DNA of 64,000 nucleotides from Nitrobacter sp051535235 (GTDB lineage: Bacteria > Pseudomonadota > Alphaproteobacteria > Rhizobiales > Xanthobacteraceae). Under the pieces are notes generated by a model. That model had not been told where the DNA came from, did not search any database, and was given only the letters and a program-made list of their open reading frames with translations. Every line of letters begins with the position of its first letter. The first letter of the stretch is position 1. Positions 17,435 to 26,389 of the stretch are shown in pieces. The stretch spans positions 124,001 to 188,000 of the forward strand of contig NZ_JBPPLZ010000007.1 in assembly GCF_051535235.1 (NCBI RefSeq), given 5' to 3'. Made by a program: the position numbers and the translations under genes.

Positions 17435-17472
17435 TTCATTCCCCAAAATCGGATTCATTCCCCAAAATCGGA
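17435..17472. repeat. Two tandem 19-base repeats
   Basis: TTCATTCCCCAAAATCGGA occurs twice without a gap (17435-17453 and 17454-17472), just upstream of the phasin-like gene. It may be a binding site or a replication slippage product. Confidence 0.8.
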
Positions 17473-17564
17473 CCTGGCTCCCGGCAGGCTTGCCATTTGC
17501 GGTTGAGGCTGCGGTTAAGGAGAGGAGGTGAAGCGGGATGAGGGGGTGAAGGGCCGCGAGCGGA

Positions 17565-17918
17565 TCAGGACTTCGAGGATTTCGCCGGTTTCGGCGTCGC
17601 CGTTTTGGCGGGGGCTTTTTTCGGGGCTGCAGGCGGTCGCGTCGCGAGGGTATCAGCCGTTCGCCGCATCGCGCGCGCATAGCTGTCGGCGGCGTTGTCG
17701 GCCGACATTTGCAGCCGTCTCACGGCCGCGGTCCCTTCCTCGAAGACCTGCTTCGCCATCTCACGGAAGCGCTGCTTGCCGGCGGTATCCTTCGCCTTGG
17801 CGGCGAGGGCGAGGTAGCGTGCGCGCCGCGCCTTCACTGCCGTCGTCAGGCTCTTGTGCTGCTGCCTTGCAAGCTTGCGGATGATGACGTCGAGATCGGC
17901 GTCGGCCATGGAAGTCAT
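17565..17918 (-). CDS. Small basic hypothetical protein with Ala/Lys/Pro-rich tail
   Basis: A 117-residue protein if it starts at MTSMADAD (second Met at 17909). The frame is open about 300 bases further upstream, but that part is Arg/Gln/His-rich in the manner of a shadow frame and overlaps the membrane-protein gene on the other strand, so I exclude it. The first 85 residues are helical and charged (VIIRKLARQQHK, RARYLALAAKAKDTAGKQRF), the last 25 are PPAAPKKAPAKTATPKPAKS-like and resemble the DNA- or RNA-binding tails of alphaproteobacterial basic proteins. No named family recognised. Confidence 0.6.
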   Translation of the reverse strand: MTSMADADLDVIIRKLARQQHKSLTTAVKARRARYLALAAKAKDTAGKQRFREMAKQVFEEGTAAVRRLQMSADNAADSYARAMRRTADTLATRPPAAPKKAPAKTATPKPAKSSKS

Positions 17919-18017
17919 GTCCCTGATTGTCGCGAAAGTCGGCGGTGACGTAGCAGGGGGGCGGAGGAATGACAATCGGGGTTTGCCCTGCGGGTCGCTG
18001 TCATTGAGAGGTTTTGA

Positions 18018-18422
18018 ATGTCGAAGAGTTTTTCGCCAAAGGTGACGACGCTGCTGATCGGTGTGCCGCTCGCGCTTTCGGGCTTTGCGTTGTGGGTGAC
18101 GTTCGCGCTGTGGCCGGCGCGGCCGGGTGCGACCCTGCTCGTGCGCGAGGCGTGGGATGCGCCGCGCTTCTGGACGCTGGGCGTACCGTTGCTTCTGCTG
18201 GTCCAGGCGATCGCCGCCGGTGCTCATGATGGCGTAGCAATCGGGCGCCTGCCGCTATGGACTCTCGGCGGTCTCTTTGCCGGCATTGTTCTGCTCCGTC
18301 CGGCGGGTAACGATCTCGGCTTGCTGCCGCTTGCGGTGATCCTGATCGGCGCGCCGCTCTATGGTGCGCTGTGGGTGGCCGGCGTAGTCGGACGCTGGAT
18401 CGTGGATACGATACGAGGCTAG
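18018..18422 (+). CDS. Small integral membrane protein
   Basis: A 134-residue hydrophobic protein with GAGAGG upstream of the ATG. Four predicted membrane helices can be seen: around residues 10-32, 52-68, 78-94 and 102-128. Loops are short and contain no conserved catalytic pattern that I recognise. It is divergent from the basic-protein gene (99 bases apart) and convergent with uvrB. Function unknown. Confidence 0.7.
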   Translation: MSKSFSPKVTTLLIGVPLALSGFALWVTFALWPARPGATLLVREAWDAPRFWTLGVPLLLLVQAIAAGAHDGVAIGRLPLWTLGGLFAGIVLLRPAGNDLGLLPLAVILIGAPLYGALWVAGVVGRWIVDTIRG

Positions 18423-18541
18423 TCACGGCCGCTTGCGTCAAAACGATCCGACGATGCGAGCGTCATCCTCTGTTTTCTCGCGTTGAGGAGTGCGCCTCGC
18501 GCGCTCGCACTCACCCTCCCGCTTGCAAGCCGCCCGGTCTG

Positions 18542-21500
18542 TCACCTCTTCTTCCATCCGCCCCGCTTCCCGGGCGCGCCGCCGGTCGAGCGCGGGCGAG
18601 GGCCGAATTCCGGGCCTGCTTCGCGGGACGAGGTCGGCTGATAGATTCGGCTTTCCGTGCCGGGTCCCATTTCGTCCAGCGTCGGCTTGCGCGGCTTCGA
18701 ACGCCCCTCGGTAGGCTTCACCTCGTGCCAGGTGGCGATGCCCATCTCGTCGAGCGAGGGTTTGTGGATCTTGGATGAGGAGCGCGCCGGCAGATTCGCC
18801 GCGTCGCCATACTTCTTCTTGCCGGCGTAGGTGCCTGCCTTCGCCGCGACGCCGCGCTGCTTGATGGTGGGATCGTCCACCACCGCCAACTCTGTGGCAC
18901 GCAGCCGCTTCACCTCGTCGCGCAGCCTTGCGGCTTCCTCGAAGTTCAGGTCCGCGGCGGCCTCGCGCATCCGCGTTTCCAGATCGGCGAGAACCGCCTC
19001 GAAATTGTGGCCGATCGCGATCGCGTCATCGGACCAGGAATTCCCCTTGCCGCCGTCGCCGATTTCCACCAGCACATGATCGCGCTCGTAGACGCTGTTC
19101 AAGATGTCGCCGATGGATTTCTTGATGCTCTCCGGCGTGATGCCGTTGGCGGTGTTGTACTCCACCTGCTTCTCGCGACGGCGATCGGTCTCGGCGATGG
19201 CGCGCTGCATCGATCCGGTGACCTGATCGGCATACAGGATCACCCGGCCGTCGACGTTGCGCGCTGCGCGACCGATGGTCTGGATCAGCGACGTCTCGCT
19301 GCGCAGGAATCCTTCCTTGTCGGCGTCGAGGATCGCGACCAGCGCGCATTCGGGAATGTCGAGACCTTCGCGCAACAGGTTGATGCCGACCAGCGCATCG
19401 AAAGCGCCGAGCCTGAGATCGCGGATGATCTCGATGCGTTCGATGGTGTCGATGTCCGAGTGCATGTAGCGTACGCGGATTCCCTGCTCGTGCAGATATT
19501 CGGTGAGGTCTTCGGCCATGCGCTTGGTCAACACGGTGATCAGCGAGCGATAGCCTTTGGCGGCAGTGGCGCGCACCTCGCCGACGAGATCGTCCACCTG
19601 CGTCCGCGCCGGGCGGATGTCGACCGGCGGATCGATCAGGCCGGTGGGACGGATCACCTGCTCGACGAATACGCCGCCGCTTTCGTTCAGCTCCCATGAG
19701 GCCGGCGTGGCCGAGACAGCGACCGTCTGCGGCCGCATCATGTCCCATTCCTCGAAGCGCAGGGGGCGGTTGTCCATGCAGGAGGGCAGGCGGAAGCCGT
19801 ATTCAGCGAGCGTCGCCTTGCGACGGAAGTCGCCGCGGAACATGCCGCCGATCTGCGGCACGCTGACATGGCTCTCGTCGGCGAAAACCAGAGCGTTGTC
19901 GGGGACGTATTCGAACAGCGTCGGCGGCGGCTCGCCGGGCCGCCGGCCGGTGAGATAACGCGAATAGTTCTCGATGCCGGCGCAGCTTCCGGTCGCCTCC
20001 ATCATTTCCAGATCGAAGGTGGTGCGCTGCTCCAGCCGTTGCGCTTCCAGCAGGCGACCCTGCGCGTGCAACTGGTCAAGCCGCTGTTTCATCTCGATCT
20101 TGATGTTCTTGATCGCCTGCACCAGCGTCGGCCGCGGCGTCACATAATGCGAGTTGGAATAGACCTTGATGAAGTCCAGTTCGTCCTGCTTGTGGCCGGT
20201 GAGCGGATCGAACTCCTCGATGCTCTCGACTTCGTCGCCGAACAGGTTGACACGCCAGGCCCGGTCCTCGTAGTGCGCCGGGAAAATGTCGATGGTGTCA
20301 CCGCGCACGCGAAAAGTACCGCGGGTGAAGTCGGCCGAGGTGCGCTTGTACTGCAGCGCCACCAGGTCGGCGATGAGCTGGCGCTGATCGATGCGCTCGC
20401 CGCGCCTCAAGGCGAACGTCATCGCGGTGTAGGTTTCGACCGAGCCGATACCGTAGATGCACGACACCGAAGCCACGATGATGACGTCGTCGCGTTCGAG
20501 CAGCGCCCGGGTCGCGGCGTGGCGCATGCGGTCGATCTGTTCGTTGATCGAGGAATCCTTCTCGATGTAGGTGTCGGTGCGCGGGACGTAGGCTTCCGGC
20601 TGATAGTAATCGTAATATGAAACGAAATACTCCACCGCGTTGTCGGGAAAAAAGCTCTTGAACTCGCCGTAGAGTTGCGCCGCCAGCGTCTTGTTCGGCG
20701 CGAGGATCAGCGCCGGGCGCTGCGTCGCCTCGATCACCTTGGCCATGGTATAGGTCTTGCCGGAGCCGGTGACGCCGAGCAGCACCTGGGTGCGGTCGTT
20801 GCGGTTGATGCCTTCGACCAGCTCGCGGATCGCCTGCGGCTGGTCGCCCTTCGGCTCATAGTCCGACTTGATCTCGAAGCGGACGCCGCCTTCGCTCTTT
20901 TCGGGGCGTGGCGGACGGTGCGGCGTCCAGACCTTCAGCGAGCCGTCATCTTTCTTGAACTCGGGACGGCCGTCGCGCAGCAGCGTCTCCAGCGATTCCG
21001 CGGTCGCCTTGACGCCGAGGCCTTCCATCTTGCTGCGAGGCGGCCGCGCCAAAGCCTCTTCATCATCCTCCGCGGTCGGCAGACCGAGTTGCCGCGCCAG
21101 TTCCGGATCGAGTGTCGGGATCGTCGCTGATGTACCGTAAATCGCCTGCGGCGCTTCCTCGAAGCCACTCCCTTTCTTGACCTCCCCCTTGAGGGAGGAG
21201 GTCGACGAGCGAGGCATCTCCTCGACAGGCGACCCGAGAGCGCGAGCCTTGCTCGTCTCGACCTCTCCCGGAGAGGGCGAATTCGTCGCATCCCGCTTTG
21301 CCGTCGCATCACCCTTGCCGCGCGTCGATTTCCGCGCGCGATGCGCGGCCGCCTCGCCGCCCGAGCGGCGATCCCATGAATTGTCCGGCGGCGGCTGCAA
21401 CCCGGTGCCGGAGCCGAGGCCGGCGTCGCCGCGATTGATCGCCGGATTGAGCAGTTGCGCGAGCGCAGGCCCGATCGGCTGCACCTCGGGACGATGCGCC

Positions 21501-21583
21501 TTCGATTTCGGGGTTTTGGATTTCGGAACCCGGGATCCCGGCGCTTTGCCGGATCGTTTCGGAGGATCGGAAGTGTTGGCCAT
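18542..21583 (-). CDS. uvrB: Excinuclease ABC subunit B, long form
   Basis: UvrB, the damage-verifying helicase-like subunit of nucleotide excision repair; 1013 residues against about 670 in E. coli. The core begins near residue 233 (FEIKSDYEPKGDQPQAI) and has LGVTGSGKTY (Walker A), the YYDYYQPEAYVPRTDTYIEK beta-hairpin that probes DNA, the helicase motifs IGRAARN and a C-terminal UVR domain (FEEAARLRDEVKRL) that contacts UvrC. The first 230 residues are low-complexity and basic; similar extensions are usual in this bacterial group. Within them residues about 102-135 are encoded by a palindromic repeat element (21179-21278). After the UVR domain a further 100-residue tail has two KPxLDEMG repeats. 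Single gene, no operon partner visible. Confidence 0.95.
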   Translation of the reverse strand: MANTSDPPKRSGKAPGSRVPKSKTPKSKAHRPEVQPIGPALAQLLNPAINRGDAGLGSGTGLQPPPDNSWDRRSGGEAAAHRARKSTRGKGDATAKRDATNSPSPGEVETSKARALGSPVEEMPRSSTSSLKGEVKKGSGFEEAPQAIYGTSATIPTLDPELARQLGLPTAEDDEEALARPPRSKMEGLGVKATAESLETLLRDGRPEFKKDDGSLKVWTPHRPPRPEKSEGGVRFEIKSDYEPKGDQPQAIRELVEGINRNDRTQVLLGVTGSGKTYTMAKVIEATQRPALILAPNKTLAAQLYGEFKSFFPDNAVEYFVSYYDYYQPEAYVPRTDTYIEKDSSINEQIDRMRHAATRALLERDDVIIVASVSCIYGIGSVETYTAMTFALRRGERIDQRQLIADLVALQYKRTSADFTRGTFRVRGDTIDIFPAHYEDRAWRVNLFGDEVESIEEFDPLTGHKQDELDFIKVYSNSHYVTPRPTLVQAIKNIKIEMKQRLDQLHAQGRLLEAQRLEQRTTFDLEMMEATGSCAGIENYSRYLTGRRPGEPPPTLFEYVPDNALVFADESHVSVPQIGGMFRGDFRRKATLAEYGFRLPSCMDNRPLRFEEWDMMRPQTVAVSATPASWELNESGGVFVEQVIRPTGLIDPPVDIRPARTQVDDLVGEVRATAAKGYRSLITVLTKRMAEDLTEYLHEQGIRVRYMHSDIDTIERIEIIRDLRLGAFDALVGINLLREGLDIPECALVAILDADKEGFLRSETSLIQTIGRAARNVDGRVILYADQVTGSMQRAIAETDRRREKQVEYNTANGITPESIKKSIGDILNSVYERDHVLVEIGDGGKGNSWSDDAIAIGHNFEAVLADLETRMREAAADLNFEEAARLRDEVKRLRATELAVVDDPTIKQRGVAAKAGTYAGKKKYGDAANLPARSSSKIHKPSLDEMGIATWHEVKPTEGRSKPRKPTLDEMGPGTESRIYQPTSSREAGPEFGPRPRSTGGAPGKRGGWKKR
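21179..21278 (-). repeat. Palindromic repeat element lying in frame within uvrB
   Basis: Two arms of about 35 bases, each with a GGAGAGG/GAGGGAG end and a GGTCGA-CGAGC-AGGC core, form an imperfect inverted repeat. The same style of sequence is a dispersed extragenic repeat in this bacterial group. Here it is read through without frame disruption, giving a peptide that includes SPSPGEVETSKARAL and SSTSSLKGEVKKG. Confidence 0.65.
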
Positions 21584-21651
21584 GCCGGCAATATGGGACG
21601 AGTCCGGCCCGCACGAAAGGGCGCATTCTCACGGATGCGCAAACCTCGGGA

Positions 21652-21849
21652 TCATGCCGATGCTGATGAGTGCGCCGCCGCCTTTCGCAGGCAATTGCGG
21701 CACAGGCAGTCGCCGCCCTGGGCCGGCATCGGCAGCCGCGCCGTTTCCTCGGCGCACCAGCAGTTCCCGGACAGGTCGCACCCGAATTCCGTTCCGCATC
21801 CGGAACAGACGAGACGGCGTTGGTTCTGTTGTCCGATCTGATGGGTCAT
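21652..21849 (-). CDS. Small cysteine-rich protein (CWC family)
   Basis: A 65-residue protein starting at the ATG at 21849 (TTG two codons earlier possible). It has the arrangement CSGCGTEFGCDL, then NCWCAEETARLP and DCLCRNCL, i.e. seven to eight cysteines with the CWC core that defines the Cys_rich_CWC family (PF14375, by my reading of the motif). Those proteins are thought to bind zinc or an Fe-S cluster; function unknown. No strong ribosome-binding site. It lies 68 bases upstream of uvrB in the same direction, so the two may be co-transcribed. Confidence 0.7.
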   Translation of the reverse strand: MTHQIGQQNQRRLVCSGCGTEFGCDLSGNCWCAEETARLPMPAQGGDCLCRNCLRKAAAHSSASA

Positions 21850-21989
21850 GAACAAGGATGCTCTTCATGCCGGGTCAGGAGGTTCGACAACCATACTCCC
21901 GGAATCATTGGTCGTGAAAGCGAAGAGCTAGATCTTTTACAGCGCGAAATTGAGGTACTGATCGAGCGCGGCGTCCCCGAGCCGCTGTT

Positions 21990-22793
21990 TCATTCCGCCG
22001 CGCGCAGATGATTGATCAGGGAGCGATGCGCGCCGCCGCGCAGCGCCAGGTAATAGTCGGTATCTGCCGGATCGTCGGTACGACGAACGAGATCGGTCAC
22101 CGGAGTATAGCTCAGCATCCGGCCGCCGTCCGGAAGCGCCGTGCAGCAGAAGCGCAACACCTCGCCGCTCCTGAGCTTGATGTTGATCGGGGTCTGGTCG
22201 CCCGCGCGCATCATCTTGGTGCGTTCGGCGATGAAATGGTTGAGTTCGTCCTCGGGCAATTCATACGCGCCGGTATCGCGCCCATGGTACATCAGCGCAA
22301 TGAATGGCGGTTTGCTGTCGGCCTTCTCGTCCGGGAGCGCGAAAAAATTCCGGAAGGCGCGGTTGATGAATTCAGCGCGCGTGTCCGCGTCGAGCAGCAC
22401 AATGCCGATGTCGATCCGGTCGAGGGCGGCGGACAGCCGTGCCGCGGTCGCATGCTGCTCGCGCCATCTGAGCACATTCATCATCCGCCGCCGCAGCAAC
22501 CCGGTGATGACGGCGGTGCCCACGGTGGTCACTGCCAGCAGCGCCAGATGTGGGAGATAGGCGGAATGGATGGCGCCATGGTCCGCAAGGAAAGGGGTGG
22601 AGGCGACGAGGGCGATGGCGGCGCTGAGCAGGCCGGATGTCGTTCCTCCGAGCGAGGCTGCGAGCGCGACAATGCAGACAAACAGCGCCGCCAGGTCCGG
22701 AATGGTAACGGCATTGCGCTCAACAAAGATGGACGTGATCGCCACCAGTGTCGCGAGAGCGGGGCCAAATATGGTTCGCCAGTCGAAGCCCAT
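21990..22793 (-). CDS. Membrane protein with a PAS sensor domain and no output domain
   Basis: A 267-residue protein. The first about 105 residues contain four membrane helices (ending LLAVTTVGTAVITGLL), then a linker helix, then a PAS domain (about 125-240) with a PAS-typical start LDRIDIGIVLLDADTRAEFINRAF and the downstream strand MLSYTPVTDLV. PAS domains sense ligands, redox or light and normally feed a kinase, cyclase or phosphodiesterase; here the protein ends soon after the PAS domain, so it must signal through a partner or be truncated. No frameshift is obvious downstream. Assignment to membrane PAS proteins is firm, ligand unknown. Confidence 0.75.
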   Translation of the reverse strand: MGFDWRTIFGPALATLVAITSIFVERNAVTIPDLAALFVCIVALAASLGGTTSGLLSAAIALVASTPFLADHGAIHSAYLPHLALLAVTTVGTAVITGLLRRRMMNVLRWREQHATAARLSAALDRIDIGIVLLDADTRAEFINRAFRNFFALPDEKADSKPPFIALMYHGRDTGAYELPEDELNHFIAERTKMMRAGDQTPINIKLRSGEVLRFCCTALPDGGRMLSYTPVTDLVRRTDDPADTDYYLALRGGAHRSLINHLRAAE

Positions 22794-23168
22794 TGCTGTT
22801 TCTCGGAACGAAAAATGAGGATAAGCCCGCTTCGACGATAAGTGGTTGCATGGCCGGCAATGTTTTCGTCGCCAGCGTTAATTGCATCTAACGCGGCGGA
22901 ATCCGTTTGTGATGATTTGAAATCAAATGCGGCGTTGTCGGAACCCGAGCCCACCTCGCGAGGATCGAGCTCCGATGGTGTTGCAGCGGAACTGCAGTCC
23001 ATGGCGACCATGCGGCGCCCGAGACAAATTGTTGGGATCATTCCAGATATGGCGGATCGCGGACCGCAGTGGCTTCGCCGCACATTGCCGCATCAGGCCC
23101 ACGGCTCTCGCGCTCGTCGTGCCGTTCTGCAAAGGTCCGGATCGAATCATTATCGTGACGGAGTGCAG
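22794..23168. other. Intergenic region between divergent genes
   Basis: About 375 bases between the PAS membrane protein and the coiled-coil secreted protein. The open frame of the latter extends back through much of it (to 22842) but without protein-like character, and a good ribosome-binding site marks the internal start at 23169. No other feature seen. Confidence 0.5.
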
Positions 23169-23525
23169 ATGACCGGCCGAAGCCCATCATGGATCCTGAT
23201 GATCGCCACCGCCTTCGTGTTGCGCGTCGGCGCGACCCAGGCCCAGGACGTTCCTGGTATCGAGATTTGTACCGCTGAAAAGAAAATGGAGCGGCGGACG
23301 AGTTGCCTGCAGAGCAACGTCAACTTCCTGCAAGGGACCATCAGCAGACTTGTCACCGACAGCGGACAGAAGATCGATGCCGCCAACCGGAGGATCGAGG
23401 CGCTGGAAAGCACGGTCGCGGAATTGCGCAAGACCGTCGCCGAACTTCAGAACGCGCAAAAAAAGCAGCCGTCGCCGCCGGTGAAGGAGGGCGCAAAGGA
23501 CAATGGGAAGGCGAGCGGGAAGTAG
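23169..23525 (+). CDS. Secreted small coiled-coil protein
   Basis: A 118-residue protein starting at 23169, with CGGAG 5 bases before the ATG. Residues 1-25 are a signal peptide (SWILMIATAFVLRVGATQAQ, cleavage after AQA). The mature part has two cysteines (EICTAEKKMERRTSCLQ) and a heptad coiled coil (ALESTVAELRKTVAELQNA), ending in a Lys/Pro/Gly-rich tail. It looks like a periplasmic coiled-coil protein of the type often found as unnamed proteins in Bradyrhizobium-like genomes; function unknown. Confidence 0.75.
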   Translation: MTGRSPSWILMIATAFVLRVGATQAQDVPGIEICTAEKKMERRTSCLQSNVNFLQGTISRLVTDSGQKIDAANRRIEALESTVAELRKTVAELQNAQKKQPSPPVKEGAKDNGKASGK

Positions 23526-23674
23526 TCCATGCGTTCTTTCGAAAGGGACGATCGTCCGCATTTTTCTCTGAGCAGGACTGGCGGAACGCGGAGCCGGAAA
23601 TAAATTGGTTTTGCCGATGTGTCGCGATCTCGCCAATGACATGGCGATGACGGTACAAGTTTGCGGAGTAAACC

Positions 23675-24265
23675 ATGTCCTGGCTACAGCCCGTCACGCT
23701 CGAAGGGCCTTATGCGCGGCTTGAGCCGCTGTCGCACGATCACCGTGGTCCTCTGGTCGAGGCGGTAAGAGACGGCGAGATCTGGAAGTTCTGGTACACC
23801 TTCGTTCCCGTGCCGGAGAAGATGGGCCCCGAAATCGAGCGGCGGTTATCGCTGCAAGCCTCCGGCACCATGCTGCCGTTCACCGTGCGGGACGCCGGGG
23901 GCCGGATCGCCGGCATGACCACCTACATGAATGTCGACGCCGCGAACCGCCGTGTCGAGATCGGCTCGACCTGGTATGCGAAGCGGGTTCAGCGCACGGC
24001 CGTCAATACTCAGTGCAAGCTGTTGCTGCTCACGCACGCCTTCGAAAAGCTGGACTGCATCGCGGTGGAATTCCGCACCCACGTTTTCAATCATGTCAGC
24101 CGGCGCGGCATCGAGCGGCTTGGCGCCAGGCAGGCCGGCACCCTGCGCAACCATCAAACGTCGCCTTACGGGTTACGGGACACCGTCGTCTACAGCATCC
24201 TTCCGGCGGAGTGGCCGACGGTGAAAGCGCGTCTCGCCTACGAGCTCGATAAAAAACATCGATAG
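23675..24265 (+). CDS. GNAT-family N-acetyltransferase (RimJ/RimL-like)
   Basis: A 196-residue acetyltransferase of the Acetyltransf_3 type: GPYARLEPLSHDHRGPL at the N-terminus, FTVRDAGGRIAGMTTYMNVD (strands 2-4), RVEIGSTWYAKRVQRTAVN (acetyl-CoA-binding loop region) and NHVSRRGIERLGARQAGTLRN (C-terminal strand). In this family these residues acetylate protein N-termini or small-molecule amines; the acceptor cannot be predicted. GGAGTAAACC precedes the ATG, a good start. The usual Q/RxxGxG/A acetyl-CoA loop is weak (KRVQRTAVN), which is common in this subfamily. Confidence 0.85.
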   Translation: MSWLQPVTLEGPYARLEPLSHDHRGPLVEAVRDGEIWKFWYTFVPVPEKMGPEIERRLSLQASGTMLPFTVRDAGGRIAGMTTYMNVDAANRRVEIGSTWYAKRVQRTAVNTQCKLLLLTHAFEKLDCIAVEFRTHVFNHVSRRGIERLGARQAGTLRNHQTSPYGLRDTVVYSILPAEWPTVKARLAYELDKKHR

Positions 24266-24448
24266 CTCATCACAAAAGCGGTCTCCATCCTGCGTCGCGG
24301 TAAAGCTCGAACTCCACAAGGCCACGCCGCGTGTCTTTTGTCGGCAGGCCATTTCAGGCCGTGCCGCTTGCCAAAATTGCCTGGGCCGGGCAAAAGCAAG
24401 ACCTGCGCGGCCGGGGCGCGCCGTCGAAAATCGTCAGTTGCCGCATGA

Positions 24449-24500
24449 GAGCATGATCCCGAAAAGTGGAAACCGGTTTTCGGAGTCTGATTCATCGCAG
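24449..24500 (+). repeat. Dispersed extragenic repeat, family B
   Basis: GAGCATGATCCCGAAAAGTG followed by GAAACCGGTTTTCGGA and TCTGATTCATCGCAG. A second, more complete copy is at 62732-62802. The family is familiar as an abundant intergenic element in Bradyrhizobiaceae. Confidence 0.75.
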
Positions 24501-24543
24501 TCGAAACAGACTCTGACGCGACGGTGCAGCAGGATCCTCCGTC

Positions 24544-26238
24544 ATGATTGAAGTGGCTCGCGATCTGGTGGGGAATATCGAGCGGTCGCTCGCTCCTCCC
24601 GGCGAGCGATCAAAGGTGCCGCGCGGATTGCGCATGATCGCCGGGCGGGATTTGTACGACCTCGGTTCGCTCGTCCTGCTCGCCATGCTGGCGATCCTCG
24701 TCCTGACAACATTCCGCGACTATGCGGTCACCAACGATGAATGGATCCAGCATCGTTATGGCGAACTGATCGTCGCCTACTATCGCAGCGGTTTCGCCGA
24801 CCGCTCGCTCTTCCATCTCTATAATCTCTACCTCTATGGCGGACTGTTCGATTCCCTCGCTGTTCTGCTTGGCCACGTTGTTTCCCTCGATATCTTTGAT
24901 CTGCGGCACCTGATGAGCGCCGCCATCGGTGTCGGCGGACTGGGTGCGGCGCTCGCAACCGCGCGGTTGATCGCCGGCTCCCGCGCCGGATTTCTGACGG
25001 GCGTGGCGCTGGCGGTGTGCGGATCGTGGTACGGCACCATGTTTCACCACACCAAGGATATCCCGCTCGCCGCGGCGATGGCCGGCGCGGTCTACTTCCT
25101 GGCGCGGGCAGCCCGCGACCTGCCGCGTCCGCGGCTTCGTCATGTCGTCGGCTTCGGCGTGCTGACGGGCGCGGCACTCGGCGTCAAGGTACTGGCGCTC
25201 CTGCTGGTTTGCTATGTCCCCGTCGCGATCGCGCTCAATTCGCCCGCGCACTGGGTCCGCGCGCCCCGGGACGCGATGTCGTTCATGGCCGCATCGCTGT
25301 TGCGATTCATACCGGCTCTCTTGATTGCTTACGGGATCATGATCGTCGCCTGGCCGTGGTCGGCGCTGGCGCCGCTCAATCCGATCCGCGGGCTCATCAG
25401 CTTCGGCGATTTCGGCTACGACATCCCCACCGTGCTGGATGGGCACATCTATCGCATGGCCACGGTGCCGCGCTGGTACGTGCCGACCTATCTTCTCATC
25501 AAGGTGCCCTTGCTGATGCTGGCAGGAACGGCGCTGGCGCTGATGTTCGCGGCTGTTCCTGTTTTCGCGCGGGAAGCGGCAACGGACCGCCGCCGCCGCG
25601 ACGTCGCGTTAATCACGTTCGCGGCCTTCTTCCCGCTGCTCTGCGAGGCGGTCGCGCACGGACCCGCATTCTGCGGCCTGCGTCATTTTCTGTTCGTGCT
25701 ACCGCCGATGGCCGTGCTGGCGGGGGTCGGGCTGGATGCGGTGGTCGCGCGGGCTGCGGCCTGGCGTCGGCAGGTTGCGGCGGCATTGCTGGCGGTGATC
25801 GCCGCCGGGTTTTCCTGGAACGCGCTCACGCTCTACCGGCTGCATCCCTATGAATACGTTGTCTATAACCCGCTCGTGGGCGGGCTCGCGGGCGCATCGC
25901 GACTCTACGTGACCGATTATTGGGCGACGATCATGCCCGAAGCGGTCGACGGGCTGGAAGCCTATCTCGCCAAAACCGAGCCGGTCGTGAGCCGCGACGC
26001 GCATCACGCCTACACCGTGGCGTTCTGCGGCGAGCGTGCGGCGTTCCTGAAGAAGGCGAGGCCCCATCTACACTGGGCGAAGGTCTGGGAAACCGCCGAT
26101 TTTTTCATCGCACCAACCCACATGAACTGCGATCTGAACAGCCCAGGCAAGGTGGTTGCAACGGTCAAGCGCCTTGGCGTGCCGCTGGGTTACGTCAAGG
26201 ATCAAAGGATGATGATCGCACAGCGGCGCAGGGGTTGA
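24544..26238 (+). CDS. GT39/ArnT-type membrane glycosyltransferase-like protein
   Basis: A 564-residue polytopic protein with about ten membrane helices. The first periplasmic loop has the family's acidic pair in VTNDEWIQHRYGELI, as in GT-C enzymes that use polyprenyl-phosphate sugars; FHHTKDIPLAAAMAGAVYFL resembles the second loop of the same fold. A soluble tail of about 130 residues (TDYWATIMPEAVDGLEAYLA onward) follows the last helix. By family it would transfer a sugar from a lipid carrier to a periplasmic acceptor (lipid A, protein or polymer). Alternative names for the group are dolichyl-phosphate-mannose-protein mannosyltransferase-like or PMT_2. No neighbouring glycan genes identify the substrate. 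Confidence 0.75.
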   Translation: MIEVARDLVGNIERSLAPPGERSKVPRGLRMIAGRDLYDLGSLVLLAMLAILVLTTFRDYAVTNDEWIQHRYGELIVAYYRSGFADRSLFHLYNLYLYGGLFDSLAVLLGHVVSLDIFDLRHLMSAAIGVGGLGAALATARLIAGSRAGFLTGVALAVCGSWYGTMFHHTKDIPLAAAMAGAVYFLARAARDLPRPRLRHVVGFGVLTGAALGVKVLALLLVCYVPVAIALNSPAHWVRAPRDAMSFMAASLLRFIPALLIAYGIMIVAWPWSALAPLNPIRGLISFGDFGYDIPTVLDGHIYRMATVPRWYVPTYLLIKVPLLMLAGTALALMFAAVPVFAREAATDRRRRDVALITFAAFFPLLCEAVAHGPAFCGLRHFLFVLPPMAVLAGVGLDAVVARAAAWRRQVAAALLAVIAAGFSWNALTLYRLHPYEYVVYNPLVGGLAGASRLYVTDYWATIMPEAVDGLEAYLAKTEPVVSRDAHHAYTVAFCGERAAFLKKARPHLHWAKVWETADFFIAPTHMNCDLNSPGKVVATVKRLGVPLGYVKDQRMMIAQRRRG

Positions 26239-26342
26239 GCGACAGAAGCCGCATCTATTGCTGCTCGATGCCGAGAAAAAGCAGGTTGGTGTTGGAGAAG
26301 CGGCTTGCGTTTATCGTCGTTCAAATCGTGACCTCACACCGG

Positions 26343-26374
26343 AAAACGGTCGCTGTTGTCGGCGACCGTTTTTG
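26343..26374. terminator. Bidirectional terminator between convergent genes
   Basis: AAAACGGTCGC (26343-26353) pairs with GCGACCGTTTT (26362-26372) over 11 bases with an 8-base loop, giving T runs on both strands. It separates the GT39-like gene (plus) from the YeaQ-family gene (minus). Confidence 0.85.
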
Positions 26375-26389
26375 TGGTGCGGATTGCCG

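Noticed and set aside
17919..18227. Extension of the small basic protein gene upstream of 17918
   Set aside because: That part is Arg/Gln/His-rich and antisense to a membrane protein gene with a good ribosome-binding site; the natural start is MTSMADAD.
22842..23168. N-terminal extension of the secreted coiled-coil protein
   Set aside because: The signal peptide and a good ribosome-binding site are at 23169; the earlier part would abolish export.
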